A stretch of 21,564 bases of DNA from Geodermatophilaceae bacterium (GTDB taxonomy: Bacteria > Actinomycetota > Actinomycetes > Mycobacteriales > Geodermatophilaceae), in the NCBI GenBank assembly GCA_013813215.1, contig JACCSC010000084.1, positions 1 to 21,564 on the forward strand. The letters are read 5' to 3'. A model generated the notes under the pieces. It saw only the letters and a list, made by a program, of their open reading frames with translations, was not told the origin of the DNA and searched no databases. Made by a program: the position numbers and the translations under genes. Of the stretch, positions 1 to 7,689 are shown in pieces (position 1 is the stretch's first letter; each line of letters opens with the position of its first letter).

Positions 1-15
1 TAACCCGGCAGAAAC
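1..15 (+). promoter_or_regulatory. possible GlnR half-box upstream of the glnA2-like gene
   Basis: The first bases read TAAC, six bases, then GAAAC. This fits the actinobacterial GlnR a-site/b-site pattern gTnAC-N6-GAAAC, except that the leading G would lie outside the window. Only one a/b pair is seen; a second pair is not present downstream. It sits about 60 bases before a glutamine synthetase-family start codon, where GlnR control would make sense. Short matches of this kind arise by chance, so this is a weak call. Confidence 0.25.
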
Positions 16-73
16 ACGCGACCCCCAGACTGAGCCTCCCAACCGCAGCACCCGATCGATCGAAGGAGCCCGG

Positions 74-1432
74 GTGGACCGTCAGCAGGAGTTCGTGCTG
101 CGCACGCTCGAGGAGCGGGAGATCCGCTTCGTGCGGCTCTGGTTCACCGACGTCCTGGGCTTCCTGAAGTCGGTAGCCGTTGCCCCGGCCGAGATCGAGG
201 GCGCCTTCGCGGAGGGGATCGGCTTCGACGGCTCGGCGATCGAGGGCTTCGCCCGGGTGTCGGAGAGCGACATGGTGGCCAAGCCCGACCCGGCGACGTT
301 CCAGGTGATGCCCTTCGCGACCCACACGGGCCCGCCGAGCGCCCGGATGTTCTGCGACATCGCGATGCCCGACGGCGCGCCATCCTGGGCCGACCCGCGG
401 CAGGTGCTGCGCCGGGCGATGTCACGGGCCGCGGACATGGGCTTCACGTTCTACACGCATCCGGAGATCGAGTTCTTCCTGTTCAAGGACCTGCCGGGCG
501 ACGGCCGGGCGCCGGAACCGGCCGACCGCGGCGGCTTTTTCGACCAGGCCAGCCACGACGTCGCGCACGACTTCCGGCGCGAGGCGGTCTTCGCGCTCGA
601 GGCGATGGGGCTGTCCGTGGAGTTCAGCCACCACGAGGTAGCGCCCGGCCAGCAGGAGATCGACCTGCGGTACGCCGACGCGCTGTCGATGGCCGACAAC
701 ATCATGACGTTCCGGCACGTCGTCAAGGAGGTGGCGCTCAGCCAGGGCGTCTTCGCGAGCTTCATGCCCAAGCCGCTGACCGACCAACCCGGCTCGGGCA
801 TGCACACCCACCTGTCGTTGTTCGAGGGTGACCGCAACGCCTTCCACGACCCCTCCGACGAGCTGTCGCTGTCCAAGACCGGCCGCGCGTTCATCGCCGG
901 CATCCTGCACCACGCCCGCGAAATCACCGCGGTGACCAACCAGTGGGTCAACTCCTACAAGCGGCTGTTCGGCCTGCAGGCGCCGCACACCGTGATGGAG
1001 GCCCCGGCCTACGTCGCCTGGGGCCAGGCCAACCGCTCGGCGCTGGTCCGGGTCCCGATGTACAGCCCGGGCAAGGCCAGCTCCACCCGCGTCGAGATCC
1101 GGTCGCTGGACTCCGCCTGCAACCCCTACCTCGCCTTCGCCGTCGTCCTTGCGGCCGGGCTCAAGGGGATCGAGGAGAGCTACGAGCTGCCGCCAGGCGC
1201 GGAAGACGACGTGGCGGCCATGACGGACAACGAGCGCCGCGCCCTCGGGTACGCCGACCTGCCGCACAACCTGTCCGAGGCGGTGCGTGTGATGGAGGAT
1301 TCCGAGCTGGTGGCGGAGACCCTGGGTGAGCACGTCTTCGACTTCTTCCTGCGCAACAAGCGGGCCGAGTGGGCCGAGTACCGCGCCCAGGTCACGCCGT
1401 TCGAGCTGGGCCGCTACTTGCCGGTGCTGTAG
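74..1432 (+). CDS. glnA2: GlnA2-type glutamine synthetase family ligase (GSI-alpha-like)
   Basis: This 452-residue protein is full length for a type I glutamine synthetase. The GTG start is supported by a GAAGGAG site at 62-68. The beta-grasp N-domain holds GFDGSAIEGFARVSESDM (Arg61, equivalent to the regulatory Arg62 of Bacillus GS). The catalytic domain has Glu131/Glu133, Glu188 and Glu195 as metal ligands, the KPLTDQPGSGMHTH ATP/metal loop (residues 233-246) and ExR at 341-343. After GLKGIEESYELPP the chain goes straight to the C-terminal helices, so the roughly 25-residue insert and adenylylated Tyr loop of GSI-beta are absent. Position near glnE matches glnA2 of Streptomyces and Mycobacterium. 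In S. coelicolor GlnA2 has been reported as a gamma-glutamylpolyamine synthetase, so the substrate may be a polyamine rather than ammonium; this is inference here. Confidence 0.9.
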   Translation: MDRQQEFVLRTLEEREIRFVRLWFTDVLGFLKSVAVAPAEIEGAFAEGIGFDGSAIEGFARVSESDMVAKPDPATFQVMPFATHTGPPSARMFCDIAMPDGAPSWADPRQVLRRAMSRAADMGFTFYTHPEIEFFLFKDLPGDGRAPEPADRGGFFDQASHDVAHDFRREAVFALEAMGLSVEFSHHEVAPGQQEIDLRYADALSMADNIMTFRHVVKEVALSQGVFASFMPKPLTDQPGSGMHTHLSLFEGDRNAFHDPSDELSLSKTGRAFIAGILHHAREITAVTNQWVNSYKRLFGLQAPHTVMEAPAYVAWGQANRSALVRVPMYSPGKASSTRVEIRSLDSACNPYLAFAVVLAAGLKGIEESYELPPGAEDDVAAMTDNERRALGYADLPHNLSEAVRVMEDSELVAETLGEHVFDFFLRNKRAEWAEYRAQVTPFELGRYLPVL

Positions 1433-1433
1433 C

Positions 1434-1468
1434 CGAACCGCTTGCGCCCCGGGGCGTGAGGCGGTTCG
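1434..1468. terminator. strong hairpin after the glnA2-like gene
   Basis: The arms CGAACCGC (1434-1441) and GCGGTTCG (1461-1468) pair perfectly. They continue inward through TTGCGCCCC pairing with GGGGCGTGA (two G-T wobbles), with one bulged base (G1460). The stem begins two bases after the stop codon. There is no T-run, as is common for actinobacterial intrinsic terminators. It probably separates glnA2 transcription from the amidase gene 30 bases downstream, or attenuates it. Confidence 0.65.
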
Positions 1469-1497
1469 CTCAGACGATCGGCGAGACAGGGGTGGCT

Positions 1498-3051
1498 ATG
1501 AACAGGTTCCGGCACGTCGGGTTGACGTTGTGCTTGGCGGCGGCACTGAGCGCGGGGGTGGTCACGCCGTCGGCGGCCGCCCCCACCGCATACGGCGCGG
1601 GCGCGCTGGCCGGGCTGGACATGGAGCGGGTGACCATCCCGCAGCTGCAGACGGCGATGAACGGCGGGCGGCTCAGCTCGACCAGGCTGACGCAGTACTA
1701 CCTCGACCGGATCAACCGGATCGAACCCCTGGTCAACGCGGTACTCGCACTGAACGGCGGCGCGCTGTCGCAGGCCGCGGACAGCGACCGGGTCCGGCGT
1801 ACGTCGGGACCGCGCAGTCTGCTCGAAGGCATCCCGGTGCTGCTCAAGGACAACATCGACACCGCCGACCAGGGCGCCACCGCGGGGTCCGAGGCGCTGC
1901 TCGGCGCCCGGCCCGACGACGCCGAGCTGGTCCAGCGGCTGCGGGCCGCGGGCGCGGTGATCATCGGCAAGGCCAACCTGTCGGAGTGGGCGAACTTCCG
2001 CTCGTTCCTGTCCACGAGCGGCTGGAGCGCGGTCGGCGGCCAGACGAACAACCCGTACGTCCTCGACCGCAACCCCTGCGGGTCCAGCAGTGGTTCCGGC
2101 GCCGGCGTCGCGTCCAGCCTGGCCGTCGTTGCCATCGGGACCGAAACCGACGGCTCGATCGTCTGCCCGGCCGGGGCGAACGGCGTCGTCGGACACAAGC
2201 CCACCCTCGGGTTCGTCAGCGGCGACGGCGTCGTACCGATCTCCTCCGAGCAGGACACCGCCGGCCCGATGGCCCGCAACGTCACCGACGCCGCAATCGT
2301 GCTCGACGTCATCGACGGGCGCGGCGAGGATTACACCGACGCGCTGGACCCCGACGCGCTGGACGGCGCGCGGATCGGGGTCTGGTCCGCGGCCACCGGG
2401 GATTGCTGCCCGGAGGTCGAGGCGCTGGTCGAGCAGGCGAAGCAGCGGCTGCGGGAGCTGGGCGCGAGCCCGGTCGAGGTGGCTCTGCCCTACCAGGACC
2501 AGATCAACAACAACGAGTTCCCCGCCCTGCTGGTGGAGTTCGCGCACGACATCGACGCATACCTGGCGAACACGCCGGGTGCTCACCCAGACGATCTGGC
2601 CGGGCTGATCGACTTCAACATTCGGCGTGCCGACACCGAGTTGGTCTACTTCGATCAGGAGATCTTCGTGCTCGCCGAGCAGACCGGCGGCGACCTGACC
2701 GACCCGCGCTACCAGCGCGCGCGCACGGTCGCGACGGCGGCGGCGCAGCGCAGCATCGACGAGACACTGGCCCGCTACGACCTCGACGCCATCGTCGCGG
2801 CCACCAACAGCCCGGCCTGGGAGACCACCCTGGGCGAGGGTGACGCCTTCGAGTTCGGCTCGTCCGGGCCGGCCGCGGTGGCCGGCTACCCGAACGTCTC
2901 GGTCCCGCTCGGCTACGTCGGCCCGCTTCCGGTCGGGTTGTCGGTGTTCGCGAGCGCCGGCCAGGACGCGACGGTGCTCGGCCTGGCCTTCGCCTGGGAG
3001 CAGGCCACCCACGTTCGTCGCCCGCCGACGTACCGCGCCACCCTCGGCTGA
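1498..3051 (+). CDS. secreted amidase-signature family hydrolase
   Basis: The ATG at 1498 gives 517 residues with a Sec signal peptide: MNRF basic start, a hydrophobic stretch about residues 7-22, and a likely Ala-X-Ala cleavage near SAAA about 25-29. An AGGGG motif lies five bases upstream; the longer in-frame ORF would destroy the signal peptide and run into the upstream gene. The amidase-signature triad is visible: Lys117 in GIPVLLKDNIDT, cis-Ser197 in the CGSSSGSGAG loop and nucleophile Ser220 in GTETDGSIVCPA. This subgroup resembles peptide amidases and related exported enzymes that cleave C-N amide bonds; the substrate cannot be read from the sequence. It lies between glnA2 and a glutamine amidotransferase, so a role in releasing or recycling amide nitrogen outside the cytoplasm is plausible. 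Confidence 0.88.
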   Translation: MNRFRHVGLTLCLAAALSAGVVTPSAAAPTAYGAGALAGLDMERVTIPQLQTAMNGGRLSSTRLTQYYLDRINRIEPLVNAVLALNGGALSQAADSDRVRRTSGPRSLLEGIPVLLKDNIDTADQGATAGSEALLGARPDDAELVQRLRAAGAVIIGKANLSEWANFRSFLSTSGWSAVGGQTNNPYVLDRNPCGSSSGSGAGVASSLAVVAIGTETDGSIVCPAGANGVVGHKPTLGFVSGDGVVPISSEQDTAGPMARNVTDAAIVLDVIDGRGEDYTDALDPDALDGARIGVWSAATGDCCPEVEALVEQAKQRLRELGASPVEVALPYQDQINNNEFPALLVEFAHDIDAYLANTPGAHPDDLAGLIDFNIRRADTELVYFDQEIFVLAEQTGGDLTDPRYQRARTVATAAAQRSIDETLARYDLDAIVAATNSPAWETTLGEGDAFEFGSSGPAAVAGYPNVSVPLGYVGPLPVGLSVFASAGQDATVLGLAFAWEQATHVRRPPTYRATLG

Positions 3052-3072
3052 CCGGCGGCTACCCTCGGGCGC

Positions 3073-3813
3073 GTGGATGCGCCGCGGCTGCTCGTCGTCC
3101 AACTCTGTGACGACGACGGACCGGGGCGGGCGGCGGACTGGCTGCGCGCGGCCGGTCTCGAGTTGGATGTACGCCGCGGCGACCTGACCGACCCCGTGCC
3201 GGCGGACTTGAGCCAGCACGCCGGGTTGCTGGTCCTGGGCGGGCACCAGGCGGCGTACGACCCGCCCGAGACCTCGCCCGAGCTGCCGCCGGTCACCGCG
3301 CTGCTGCGGATCGCCGTGCACGACCGCGTCCCGGCGCTGGGGATCTGCCTCGGCGGGCAGCTGCTCGCGCGCGCCCTCGGCGGCCAGGTCCGAGCCGGCG
3401 TAGACGGCCCCGAACTCGGCGGCCACCTGGTGGCCAAGAAGGACGTCGCCGCGCAGGACCCCGTCTTCGGCGGAGTCCCGTTCACCCCTGACGTCATCCA
3501 GTGGCACTACGACGAGATCGCCGCGCTGCCGGTCGAGGCCGTGCTGCTGGCCAGCTCGCCGCTGTACCCGTATCAGGCGTTCCGGGTGGGGGAGTGCGCC
3601 TGGGGCCTGCAGTTCCACATCGAGACCACGCCGGACATGGTCCGGTCGTGGGCGGCCAAGGACGGCGGCCGGGCGGCACAGTGGGGCCTGGACGTCGACC
3701 GCGCCCTGGCCTCGGCGCTGGGGGCGCACGACGACGTCGAGGCCGTCTGGGCGCCGGCGATGACCCGGTACGCCGACGTCGTACGCCGGTTCGCCACGCA
3801 GCAAGCGGCTTGA
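3073..3813 (+). CDS. class I glutamine amidotransferase family protein
   Basis: This 246-residue flavodoxin-fold GATase1 domain protein has the full triad: nucleophile Cys92 in LGICLGGQLLA, and His182 with Glu184 in WGLQFHIETT. GLLVLGGHQAAYDPPE (about 51-66) forms the oxyanion strand region typical of stand-alone GMP-synthase-like amidotransferases. There is no fused synthase domain, so it is either a partner subunit or a free hydrolase of glutamine or gamma-glutamyl amides. The start is GTG 22 bases after the amidase stop, which suggests co-transcription. By analogy with the Puu pathway, where a GS-like ligase is paired with a class I GATase-fold gamma-glutamyl hydrolase, it could hydrolyse a gamma-glutamyl product of the upstream ligase. 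That link is inference. Confidence 0.85.
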   Translation: MDAPRLLVVQLCDDDGPGRAADWLRAAGLELDVRRGDLTDPVPADLSQHAGLLVLGGHQAAYDPPETSPELPPVTALLRIAVHDRVPALGICLGGQLLARALGGQVRAGVDGPELGGHLVAKKDVAAQDPVFGGVPFTPDVIQWHYDEIAALPVEAVLLASSPLYPYQAFRVGECAWGLQFHIETTPDMVRSWAAKDGGRAAQWGLDVDRALASALGAHDDVEAVWAPAMTRYADVVRRFATQQAA

Positions 3814-3877
3814 CTCTGACCCCGCCCGCCTCCCCCGGTTCCGGTCCTGCTGTGTCCTCGCTGTCGGAGGCGGGCTC

Positions 3878-6874
3878 ATGACGGGAGCCACCGTCGGGCG
3901 GGCCCCCGCGCGGCTGTCCCGGCTGGGGTACGCCGATCCCGGTCGGGCGGCCCAGCTGCTCGCCTCCGCCGTCCTCGGGCTCTGGGACGCCGCCGCCGAC
4001 CGGCCGGCCGACGACGGCGCGGACCGGCTGCTGGCCGAACTGGCCCGCTGCGGAAACCCCGATCTCGCCACGCTGTCGCTGCACCGACTGGCCGAGGCGG
4101 CCGGCGACCGGGCCCGCCTGCTGTCCGCATTGCGCGACCAGCCCGTTCTGCGGCAGCGGCTGATCGCCGTGCTGGGCGCGAGCCAGCCACTCGGCGAGCA
4201 CCTCGTGAGCCACCCGACGTTGTGGCCGCGGCTGGCCGCTCGCGGGGCACCGGAGCGCACGGTCGAGAAGCTGACCGCGGAGCTGGGTGCCGCGGCCCCG
4301 GACAACGGCCCCACCTCGATCCGGGAGCTGCGCTCGGCGTACCGCTCGGCCCTGGTGGAGCTGACCGCGCGCGACCTGACCGGTGCCGCGAGTACCGAGC
4401 AGGTGGTGCAGGAGCTGTCCGACCTGGCCGCCGCGACGCTGCGGACGGCGCTGGCGATGACCGACAGCGCGACGCCCGGCGATGCCGAACGGTGCCGGCT
4501 CGCGGTGATCGGGCTGGGCAAGTGCGGCGGTCGAGAGCTGAACTACGTCAGCGACGTCGACGTCGTCTTCGTGGCCGAGCCGACCGACGGCGTCGAGGAG
4601 CAAGGAGCGCTGCAGGCCGCTACCCGCCGGGCGGCGGAGCTCATGCGGATCTGCGCACTGGTGGCCTGGCCGGTCGACGCCGCGCTGCGGCCCGAGGGCA
4701 AGGCCGGGGCGCTGGTGCGCACGCTGGCCAGCCACGAGAGCTACTACCGGCGGTGGGCGCGGACCTGGGAGTTCCAGGCGCTGCTGAAGATGCGGCCCGT
4801 GGCCGGGGACACCGACCTCGGACAGCGCTACGTCGACACGCTGTGGCCGCTGGTCTGGACCGCGGTCGAGCGCGACGGGTTCGTCGAGGACGTGCAGGCG
4901 ATGCGCCGGCGGATCGAGGACACGTTGCCCGCCGCGATCGCCCGGCGGGAGGTGAAGCTCGGACCCGGTGGCCTGCGTGACGTCGAGTTCGCCGTACAGC
5001 TGCTGCAGCTGGTGCACGGGCGGTCCGACGAATCGCTGCGCACCGGCACGACCCTGGTCGCCCTCGACGCGTTGTCCGCCGGCGGTTACGTCGGACGCGC
5101 TGACGCCGAGACCCTCGCCGCGGCGTACCGCTTCCTGCGCACGGTCGAGCACCGGCTGCAGCTGCAGCGGTTGCGGCGTACCCATCTGCTTCCCGACGAC
5201 ACCGCGGAGCGGCACTGGCTGGCCCGGACGATGCTGCCAACCAGCGCGCCCCGGCTCGGCGACGGGCACCGCTCGGCGCTGGAGGTCTTCGACGCCGAGC
5301 TGGCCGTGCACGCCCGCGAGGTACGCCGGCTGCACGAGAAGCTGTTCTACCGCCCGCTGCTGCACGCTGTGGCCCGCGTCCCGGGCGAGGAACTGCAGAT
5401 GTCGGCCGAGGCGGCCGGCGGCCGGCTGGGCGCGCTCGGCTTCGCCGACCCGGAGGGCGCGCTGCGGCACCTGGAGCAGCTCACCGCGGGGGTCAGCCGC
5501 AAGGCCGCCATGCAACGGCTGCTGCTGCCGGCGATGCTGCACATCCTGGCCGACGTACCTGCGCCGGACGCGGGGCTGCTGGCCTACCGGCAGGTCTCCG
5601 AGCAGCTCGGGTCCAGCCCGTGGTACCTCCGCCTGCTGCGCGACGAGGGGCAGGCCGCGGAGCGGCTGGCGGCGCTGCTCGGCTCCAGCCGCTACGTCGC
5701 CGACCTGCTCGGCCGGGCCCCGGAAGCTTTGCGCCTGCTCGCCTCCGACGAGGAACTGCGGTGCGGTCAGGACAGCGTGCTGACCAGCTCGATGCGGGCC
5801 ACCGCCGCCCGCTACGACGACCCGGACGACGCGGTGCGCGCGGTCCGGGCGTTGCGCCGGCACGAACTGCTGCGGACGGCCTGCGCCGACCTGCTCGGGT
5901 TCTGCGACGTCCGCGACGTCGGCACCGCCCTGTCGTCGGTGGCCGGTTCCACCCTGCGGGCGGCGGTCGACGTCGCGCTGCGCACCGTCGAGGGGCGGTA
6001 CGGCGGCGTACCGACGCGGTTCACCATGATCGCGATGGGCCGCCTCGGCAGCGGCGAGCTGAGCTACGCCTCGGACGCCGACATGATGTTCGTCCACGAC
6101 CCGGTGGACGGCGCGGACGAGCGGATGGCCTCGGACTTCGCGCATGCCGTGGCCGAGCAGGTCCGCCAGCTGCTCGGGGCCCCGGCGCCGGACCCGCCCC
6201 TAAACGTCGACGCCGGGCTGCGGCCGGAGGGCCGCAACGGGCCGCTGGTGCGGTCGGTCGCCTCCTACCGCGAGTACTACGAGCGGTGGGCGTCGGTGTG
6301 GGAGGCGCAGGCGCTGCTTCGGGCGGCGCCGGTGGCCGGGGATCCCGAGCTGGGGCGCGCTTTCGTCGGACTGGTCGACCCGATCCGGTACCCCGCCGGG
6401 GGGCTACCGGCCGGCGCGGTCACCGAGATCCGGCGGATCAAGGCGCGGGTGGACGACGAGCGGCTGCCGCGCGGGGCGGACCGGGCGACCCACACCAAGC
6501 TCGGGCGGGGCGGGTTGAGCGACGTCGAGTGGACCGTGCAGTTGTTGCAATTGCGCCACGCCGGGACCGTGCCAGCGCTGCGGACCACCTCGACGCTGGA
6601 CGCCCTGCAAGCCGCGGCCGCGGCTGGGCTGCTCGAACGCGACCAGGCGGCGGCGCTGGAGGCGGCCTGGCGCTTCGCCAGCCGCTGCCGCAACGCGATC
6701 ATGCTGGTCCGCGGCCGGCCCGGTGACCAGCTGCCCCGCTCCGGCCGCGATCTGGTCGGGGTCGCGCGCGCCGTCGGTTACCCGCCCGGCCGCGATCCGG
6801 GTGTGTTCCTGGACGACTACCGCCGCGCGGCGCGGCGCGCCCGCAACGTCGTCGAGCAGGTCTTCTACGCCTGA
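3878..6874 (+). CDS. glnE: bifunctional glutamine synthetase adenylyltransferase/deadenylase GlnE
   Basis: GlnE controls glutamine synthetase by adding AMP to, or removing it from, a tyrosine. This 998-residue protein has the two expected nucleotidyltransferase domains. The N-terminal (AMP-removing) one has GLGKCGGRELNY with Asp226-X-Asp228, then KLGPGGLRDVEF. The C-terminal (adenylylating) one has GRLGSGELSYASDAD with Asp733 and Asp735, then KLGRGGLSDVEW. Helical regions separate and follow them. Both catalytic DxD pairs are intact, so both activities are expected. The ATG at 3878 has GGAGG at 3866-3870. The gene is 64 bases after the amidotransferase and last in the run of + strand genes. 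The nearby GlnA2-type ligase lacks the usual target loop, so the real substrate is probably a GSI-beta GlnA encoded outside the window. Confidence 0.96.
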   Translation: MTGATVGRAPARLSRLGYADPGRAAQLLASAVLGLWDAAADRPADDGADRLLAELARCGNPDLATLSLHRLAEAAGDRARLLSALRDQPVLRQRLIAVLGASQPLGEHLVSHPTLWPRLAARGAPERTVEKLTAELGAAAPDNGPTSIRELRSAYRSALVELTARDLTGAASTEQVVQELSDLAAATLRTALAMTDSATPGDAERCRLAVIGLGKCGGRELNYVSDVDVVFVAEPTDGVEEQGALQAATRRAAELMRICALVAWPVDAALRPEGKAGALVRTLASHESYYRRWARTWEFQALLKMRPVAGDTDLGQRYVDTLWPLVWTAVERDGFVEDVQAMRRRIEDTLPAAIARREVKLGPGGLRDVEFAVQLLQLVHGRSDESLRTGTTLVALDALSAGGYVGRADAETLAAAYRFLRTVEHRLQLQRLRRTHLLPDDTAERHWLARTMLPTSAPRLGDGHRSALEVFDAELAVHAREVRRLHEKLFYRPLLHAVARVPGEELQMSAEAAGGRLGALGFADPEGALRHLEQLTAGVSRKAAMQRLLLPAMLHILADVPAPDAGLLAYRQVSEQLGSSPWYLRLLRDEGQAAERLAALLGSSRYVADLLGRAPEALRLLASDEELRCGQDSVLTSSMRATAARYDDPDDAVRAVRALRRHELLRTACADLLGFCDVRDVGTALSSVAGSTLRAAVDVALRTVEGRYGGVPTRFTMIAMGRLGSGELSYASDADMMFVHDPVDGADERMASDFAHAVAEQVRQLLGAPAPDPPLNVDAGLRPEGRNGPLVRSVASYREYYERWASVWEAQALLRAAPVAGDPELGRAFVGLVDPIRYPAGGLPAGAVTEIRRIKARVDDERLPRGADRATHTKLGRGGLSDVEWTVQLLQLRHAGTVPALRTTSTLDALQAAAAAGLLERDQAAALEAAWRFASRCRNAIMLVRGRPGDQLPRSGRDLVGVARAVGYPPGRDPGVFLDDYRRAARRARNVVEQVFYA

Positions 6875-6876
6875 AT

Positions 6877-6895
6877 CCGCCGACAGCGAGGGCGG
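6877..6895. terminator. short inverted repeat between convergent glnE and response-regulator genes
   Basis: CCGCC (6877-6881) and GGCGG (6891-6895) flank a nine-base loop in the 21-base gap between two convergent stop codons. Position fits a bidirectional terminator, but the stem is only five pairs with no T-run. Confidence 0.3.
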
Positions 6896-7561
6896 TCAGG
6901 CGCGCAGCAGAGTGAGAACCGCCATGACGCGTCGGTTGCGATCGGCCTCCTCGGACAGGTCCAGCTTCGCGAAAAGCGAGTTGATGTGTTTCTCGACCGC
7001 CCGCTCGGTGATCACCAAGGTCCGGCCAATCGCTGCGTTGGTCTTCCCTAACGCCATCTGCTCGAGCACCTCGCGTTCCCGGTCGGTCAGTCGCGCTAAC
7101 GGGGACGCGGACCCGGACTGCGCCCGCACGACTGCCTCGACGATCTTGGGATCCAGTACCGTGCCGCCGGCAGCTACCTGGAGCAGAGCATGCACCAACT
7201 CGTCACGGTCGCCGACGCGTTCCTTGAGCAGATATCCCAGGCCGGTGGCGCCCCGGGCCAGCAGCGAGAAGGCGTAGTCCTCCTCGGCGTACTGCGACAG
7301 CACGAGAACGCCGATCGACGGCCATCGGCGCCGGATCTCGTGCGCTGCCTGAATCCCCTCCCTGGAGTTGGTCGGGGGCATGCGGATGTCGGTGAGCACC
7401 GCATCCGGACGCAACTGTTCCACCAGGGCCAGCAAGCCCGGGAGGTCCGCAGCCGTGCCGACCAATTCCAGCTGCGGGCACCCGGACAACAGGGCTGCGG
7501 TGCCCTCGCGGACCAGAAACTGATCGTCGGCGAGGACGAAGCGCACAACCATGGGCCGCAT
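6896..7561 (-). CDS. NarL/LuxR-family DNA-binding response regulator
   Basis: From ATG 7561 this is 221 residues, the usual NarL-type length. The receiver domain (about 5-125) has the acidic pair Asp12/Asp13, phospho-acceptor Asp58 in VLTDIRMPP, Ser89 and Lys113. The C-terminal LuxR helix-turn-helix (about 158-215) reads LTDREREVLEQMALGKTNAAIG with TERAVEKHINSLFAKL. The frame stays open back to 7675, but the extra residues do not match the family and would overlap the ribosome site of the divergent gene. ATG 7552 is an alternative start three codons later, and neither has a strong ribosome site. It diverges from an operon with two sensor-kinase genes, and the intact kinase is its likely phosphate donor (inference). 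The protein probably binds a site in the shared intergenic region. Confidence 0.9.
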   Translation of the reverse strand: MRPMVVRFVLADDQFLVREGTAALLSGCPQLELVGTAADLPGLLALVEQLRPDAVLTDIRMPPTNSREGIQAAHEIRRRWPSIGVLVLSQYAEEDYAFSLLARGATGLGYLLKERVGDRDELVHALLQVAAGGTVLDPKIVEAVVRAQSGSASPLARLTDREREVLEQMALGKTNAAIGRTLVITERAVEKHINSLFAKLDLSEEADRNRRVMAVLTLLRA

Positions 7562-7577
7562 CGTAGGGCGCCTGCAC

Positions 7578-7592
7578 CACCCCAAAGGGGTG
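7578..7592. promoter_or_regulatory. inverted repeat CACCCC-AAA-GGGGTG, candidate response-regulator operator
   Basis: Perfect six-base arms with a three-base centre, 17 bases upstream of the response-regulator start and about 100 bases upstream of the divergent superoxide-dismutase-like gene. An adjoining partial dyad GGTG-TTAG-CACC (7589-7600) overlaps it. NarL-type dimers bind short dyads, so this is the best candidate site in the gap. The binding protein is inferred from position only. Confidence 0.4.
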
Positions 7593-7609
7593 TTAGCACC
7601 ACCACGGAT

Positions 7610-7635
7610 TGGCCAGCCCGCACCGTGGGCGGCCA
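7610..7635 (+). other. hairpin-forming sequence in the leader of the SOD-like operon
   Basis: TGGCC (7610-7614) and GCCC (7616-7619) pair with GGGC (7627-7630) and GGCCA (7631-7635), with a single bulged A and a seven-base loop. It lies 54 bases before the SOD-like start codon, so it may fold in the mRNA leader. A function is not evident. In GC-rich DNA such stems are common. Confidence 0.25.
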
Positions 7636-7689
7636 GGCCCTGCGTGCGCGAGTCTTCCCGGCGGAACCCATCCAACAGGGAGGCACATC

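Noticed and set aside
422..1333. Open frame of about 303 codons antisense to the glnA2-like gene
   Set aside because: Shadow of a clearly functional glutamine synthetase-family gene.
1326..2843. Open frame of about 505 codons on the + strand overlapping the amidase
   Set aside because: Arg/Gly-rich out-of-frame reading of the amidase gene.
1414..4521. Open frame of about 1035 codons on the - strand
   Set aside because: Antisense shadow of the amidase, amidotransferase and glnE genes caused by high GC; Arg/Gly/Ala-rich and without domains.
3494..6145. Open frame of about 883 codons on the - strand inside glnE
   Set aside because: glnE has complete catalytic motifs on the + strand; this frame is low-complexity and has no ribosome site.
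6896..7675. Longer start for the response regulator at 7675
   Set aside because: The extra 38 residues match nothing in the family and overlap the leader of the divergent gene; ATG 7561 gives the normal length.
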